A DNA stretch of 8,063 nucleotides from Acidobacteriaceae bacterium. Its GTDB lineage: Bacteria; Acidobacteriota; Terriglobia; Terriglobales; Acidobacteriaceae. Made by a program: the position numbers and the translations under genes. The notes under the pieces are model-generated. The model was not told the DNA's origin and searched no databases. It saw nothing but the letters and a program-made list of their open reading frames with translations. Positions 6,640-8,063 of this stretch are shown here, in pieces. The stretch covers positions 1-8,063 of the forward strand of contig PLBX01000258.1 in the NCBI GenBank assembly GCA_003135495.1, in the 5' to 3' direction. Numbering within the stretch: position 1 is the stretch's first letter; every line of letters starts with the position of its first letter.

Positions 6640-6652
6640 TGATATATATAAT
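6626..6652 (+). promoter_or_regulatory. probable sigma70-type promoter of the VOC-DoxX-VOC operon
   Basis: A perfect TATAAT -10 hexamer at 6647-6652 is preceded by TTGCAA at 6626-6631, four of six to the -35 consensus, with a short 15-bp spacer. The -35 lies inside the inverted repeat at 6625-6639. The short spacer is sub-optimal, which fits a promoter that needs or is shaped by a regulator. It lies 53-79 bp upstream of the first VOC start codon. Confidence 0.5.
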
Positions 6653-6676
6653 CTCACAAGTCACGGATAGTCTCAA
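6648..6676 (-). promoter_or_regulatory. probable promoter of the HxlR gene
   Basis: On the minus strand TTGAGA (plus 6671-6676; five of six to TTGACA) is followed after 17 bp by GATTAT (plus 6648-6653; four of six to TATAAT). Its -10 overlaps the -10 of the opposite promoter almost completely, so only one polymerase can use the region at a time. Transcription would start within or near the inverted repeat, consistent with autoregulation. Confidence 0.45.
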
Positions 6677-6704
6677 TCGCGAATCGAATGAAAAGGAGCG
6701 CAAC

Positions 6705-7127
6705 ATGCAACTGAACCCTTACCTATATTTCAACGGCGACTGCGAGGCAGCATTCAAGTTCTACGAGCGAAACCTCGGCGCCAAAATCGAAGCTATGATG
6801 ACGCATGAAGGCAGCCCCGCCGCCGATCACGTGCCTGCGGACTGGCGCAGCAAAATCCTGCACGCGCGACTGCGCCTCGGCGACCAGGTATTGATGGCTT
6901 CCGACGCGCCTCCCGGCAGCTTTGAGAAACAACAAGGCTTCTCCATCAACATTGGGGTCAACGAGCCGTCGGAAGCGGAGCGCATATTCCGAGCTTTGGC
7001 GGAAAACGGCAAAGTTACCATGCCGATCGCTGAGACATTCTGGGCGGTGCGATTTGGTATGCTGGTCGACCGATTTGGAATTCCGTGGATGATCAACTGC
7101 GAGAAGGCGGCTGAAAAGGCGGCCTAG
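6705..7127 (+). CDS. VOC superfamily protein, PhnB-like (glyoxalase/bleomycin-resistance fold)
   Basis: A 140-residue cytosolic protein with the PhnB-type vicinal-oxygen-chelate pattern. It begins NPYLYFNGDCEAAFKFYERN (4-23), continues through KILHARLRLGDQVLMASD (50-67) and ends with TFWAVRFGMLVDRFGIPWMI (111-130). His53 and the acidic residues near the end of the second half are candidate metal ligands, but I cannot assign a full ligand set. Family members range from metal-dependent isomerases and lyases to small-molecule binding or resistance proteins; PhnB itself has no established reaction. The ATG at 6705 is fixed by AAGGAG at 6693-6698, six bases upstream, the best ribosome-binding site in the window. 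It is the first gene of a plus-strand operon, 25 bp before the DoxX-like gene, and is divergent from the HxlR regulator, which suggests inducible detoxification or stress response. Function beyond the fold is not determinable. Confidence 0.9.
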   Translation: MQLNPYLYFNGDCEAAFKFYERNLGAKIEAMMTHEGSPAADHVPADWRSKILHARLRLGDQVLMASDAPPGSFEKQQGFSINIGVNEPSEAERIFRALAENGKVTMPIAETFWAVRFGMLVDRFGIPWMINCEKAAEKAA

Positions 7128-7152
7128 AACTTGAAGCAAGTTGGATAAGAAT

Positions 7153-7569
7153 ATGCCCTCACCCATTCAAAATGCTCCGGCCTCAAGAACAAGCCTTTGG
7201 GCCGGACGCATTCTTAGTTCGCTCGCGCTGCTGTTATTTGTCTTCACCGCATCATTCGGTGCAGTGAAGCCCGACATCGCCAAACAGGGATTCGCGCATT
7301 ATGGCTATCCCGAGGGCGCCATGCTGCGGATCACCTTGGTGGAGATGGCATGCGCCTTGTTGTATGCCATCCCTCGTACTTCTATTCTCGGCGCCATACT
7401 CCTGACCGGCTATCTCGGCGGAGCAACCGCAACCCACGTTCGGGTAGGCGAACCCTTCTTCTTGCCGATTATTGTCGGTATTGTAGTGTGGCTCGGATTA
7501 TTTTTGCGTGATGACCGACTGCGTGAGCTCATCCCATTGCGAAGTTCGAAAAAGACTTCGTCGCTTTGA
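7153..7569 (+). CDS. DoxX-like family integral membrane protein
   Basis: A 138-residue protein with four predicted transmembrane helices at about 15-37, 58-76, 78-97 and 102-118. The layout and the motif run TGYLGGATATHVRVGEP (85-101), followed by WLGLFLRDDRLRELIPLR (113-130), are typical of DoxX-like proteins. DoxX was named for a subunit of an archaeal thiosulfate:quinone oxidoreductase. Most bacterial relatives are of unknown function and often sit in oxidative- or electrophile-stress operons, sometimes linked to thiol redox systems. The ATG at 7153 is preferred over an in-frame TTG at 7141; a weak GGAT lies eight bases upstream of the ATG. It starts 25 bp after the first VOC gene and ends 45 bp before the second, so the three are probably one operon under the divergent HxlR regulator. 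The basic tail (SSKKTSS) is probably cytoplasmic. Confidence 0.88.
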   Translation: MPSPIQNAPASRTSLWAGRILSSLALLLFVFTASFGAVKPDIAKQGFAHYGYPEGAMLRITLVEMACALLYAIPRTSILGAILLTGYLGGATATHVRVGEPFFLPIIVGIVVWLGLFLRDDRLRELIPLRSSKKTSSL

Positions 7570-7579
7570 ACATTATTTA

Positions 7580-7598
7580 CGTGGAGAACGTTTCCACG
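7580..7598. repeat. intercistronic hairpin between the DoxX-like and second VOC genes
   Basis: CGTGGA and TCCACG form a perfect six-pair stem around a seven-base loop. With one bulged G the pairing continues as GTGGA(g)AAC/GTTTCCAC, a near-perfect 16-base palindrome. It begins 11 bases after the DoxX stop and ends 16 bases before the next start codon, with no T run, so it is not an intrinsic terminator. It could stabilise or separate the operon mRNA segments, or be a second operator. Confidence 0.45.
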
Positions 7599-7614
7599 AA
7601 TCAGGAAGAACGCT

Positions 7615-8063
7615 ATGCACAAAATCACTCCCTTTTTGTGGTTCGATGACAAAGCCGAAGAGGCTGCAAACTTGTATGTCTCCGTTTTTAAAAATTCAAA
7701 ACTTCTGAATATCGCACGATACGGAGAGGCAGGTCCAGGACCGAAAGGGTCCGTCATGACGGTGACTTTCGAACTCGAAGGGCAACAGTTCATGGCGTTG
7801 AATGGAGGCCCTCATTACATGTTTTCTCCAGCTATAAGTTTCTTTGTAAACTGCGAAACACAGGCCGAGGTCGATCAGTTGTGGGCGAACCTATCCGCTG
7901 GGGGACGAGAAGTGCAGTGCGGATGGCTCCAGGACAAATTTGGCGTGTCGTGGCAGATCATTCCGCCAATTCTAGACGAATTGCTTCAAGACAAAGATAG
8001 GGAAAAAGCCGATCGCGTCCTACAGGCAATGCTTAGGATGTACAAAATCGATATTAAAGCTTT
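7615..8063 (+). CDS. VOC family protein of the PF06983 (3-demethylubiquinone-9 3-methyltransferase-like) type, 3' end beyond the window
   Basis: An open frame of 149 codons with no stop before the window ends. The sequence follows the PF06983 pattern closely: KITPFLWFDDKAEEAANLYV (3-22), GSVMTVTFELEGQQFMALNG (45-64) with NGGPH at 63-67, SFFVNCETQAEVDQLW (75-90) and CGWLQDKFGVSWQIIP (102-117). A helical tail ends MLRMYKIDI, which usually lies close to the family C-terminus, so perhaps only 10-15 residues are missing. Despite the historical name these are glyoxalase-fold proteins, not methyltransferases: no SAM-binding motif is present. His67 is a candidate ligand; activity is unknown. The ATG at 7615 has AGGA at 7603-7606, eight bases upstream. 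It lies 45 bp after the DoxX-like gene. It is related in fold to the first VOC protein but clearly a different subfamily, so it is not a recent duplicate. Confidence 0.88.
   Translation, partial: MHKITPFLWFDDKAEEAANLYVSVFKNSKLLNIARYGEAGPGPKGSVMTVTFELEGQQFMALNGGPHYMFSPAISFFVNCETQAEVDQLWANLSAGGREVQCGWLQDKFGVSWQIIPPILDELLQDKDREKADRVLQAMLRMYKIDIKA

Noticed and set aside
1..8063. A defence island, mobile element or CRISPR system
   Set aside because: No transposase, integrase, toxin-antitoxin, nuclease, reverse transcriptase or spacer-repeat pattern is present; all genes fit ordinary cellular families.

Overview
The window is moderately GC-rich bacterial chromosome, and every gene found is an ordinary cellular one. 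Protein style (an Ala/Pro-rich TPR protein, a LOG protein beginning with an AYQNEPFLNSPDGR-type segment, and an HxlR-VOC-DoxX-VOC cluster) fits the phylum Acidobacteriota (Koribacter/Terriglobia-like). That placement is inference from remembered family resemblance, not from a search. There are no rRNA or tRNA genes, insertion sequences, phage genes or CRISPR arrays.

Left part (1-5931, all on the minus strand, so read right to left): a 1012-residue TPR scaffold protein (5931-2893), a small membrane protein of unknown function (about 2823-2476), a LOG/TIGR00730 nucleotide phosphoribohydrolase-like protein (2392-1511), and an M48/Ste24-type membrane metalloprotease (1365-25). The first three are closely spaced and look like one transcription unit. 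The protease follows a 145-bp gap that holds a 22-nt inverted repeat, and it may have its own promoter.

Middle (5932-6181): 250 bp without a convincing gene. It holds two stacked palindromes (6011-6027 and 6041-6058) and three TTACC repeats exactly 10 bp apart (6104-6128). This is the most structured non-coding stretch of the window.

Right part (6182-8063): an HxlR-family regulator (minus strand) divergent from a plus-strand cluster VOC/PhnB-like protein - DoxX-like membrane protein - second VOC protein (PF06983 type, cut by the window end). The 97-bp divergent region holds a perfect inverted repeat and two overlapping promoter-like elements that share their -10 region, as expected for a local regulator controlling itself and the neighbouring operon. 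The regulator has two cysteines (12 and 47) with the spacing of the redox-switch pair of Bacillus HypR, so a thiol- or electrophile-responsive detoxification module is a reasonable hypothesis.

I found no clear evidence of a novel defence or mobile system. The points most worth checking are the two-cysteine HxlR switch with its operator, the palindrome and phased-repeat region upstream of the TPR gene, and the conserved-looking small membrane protein.
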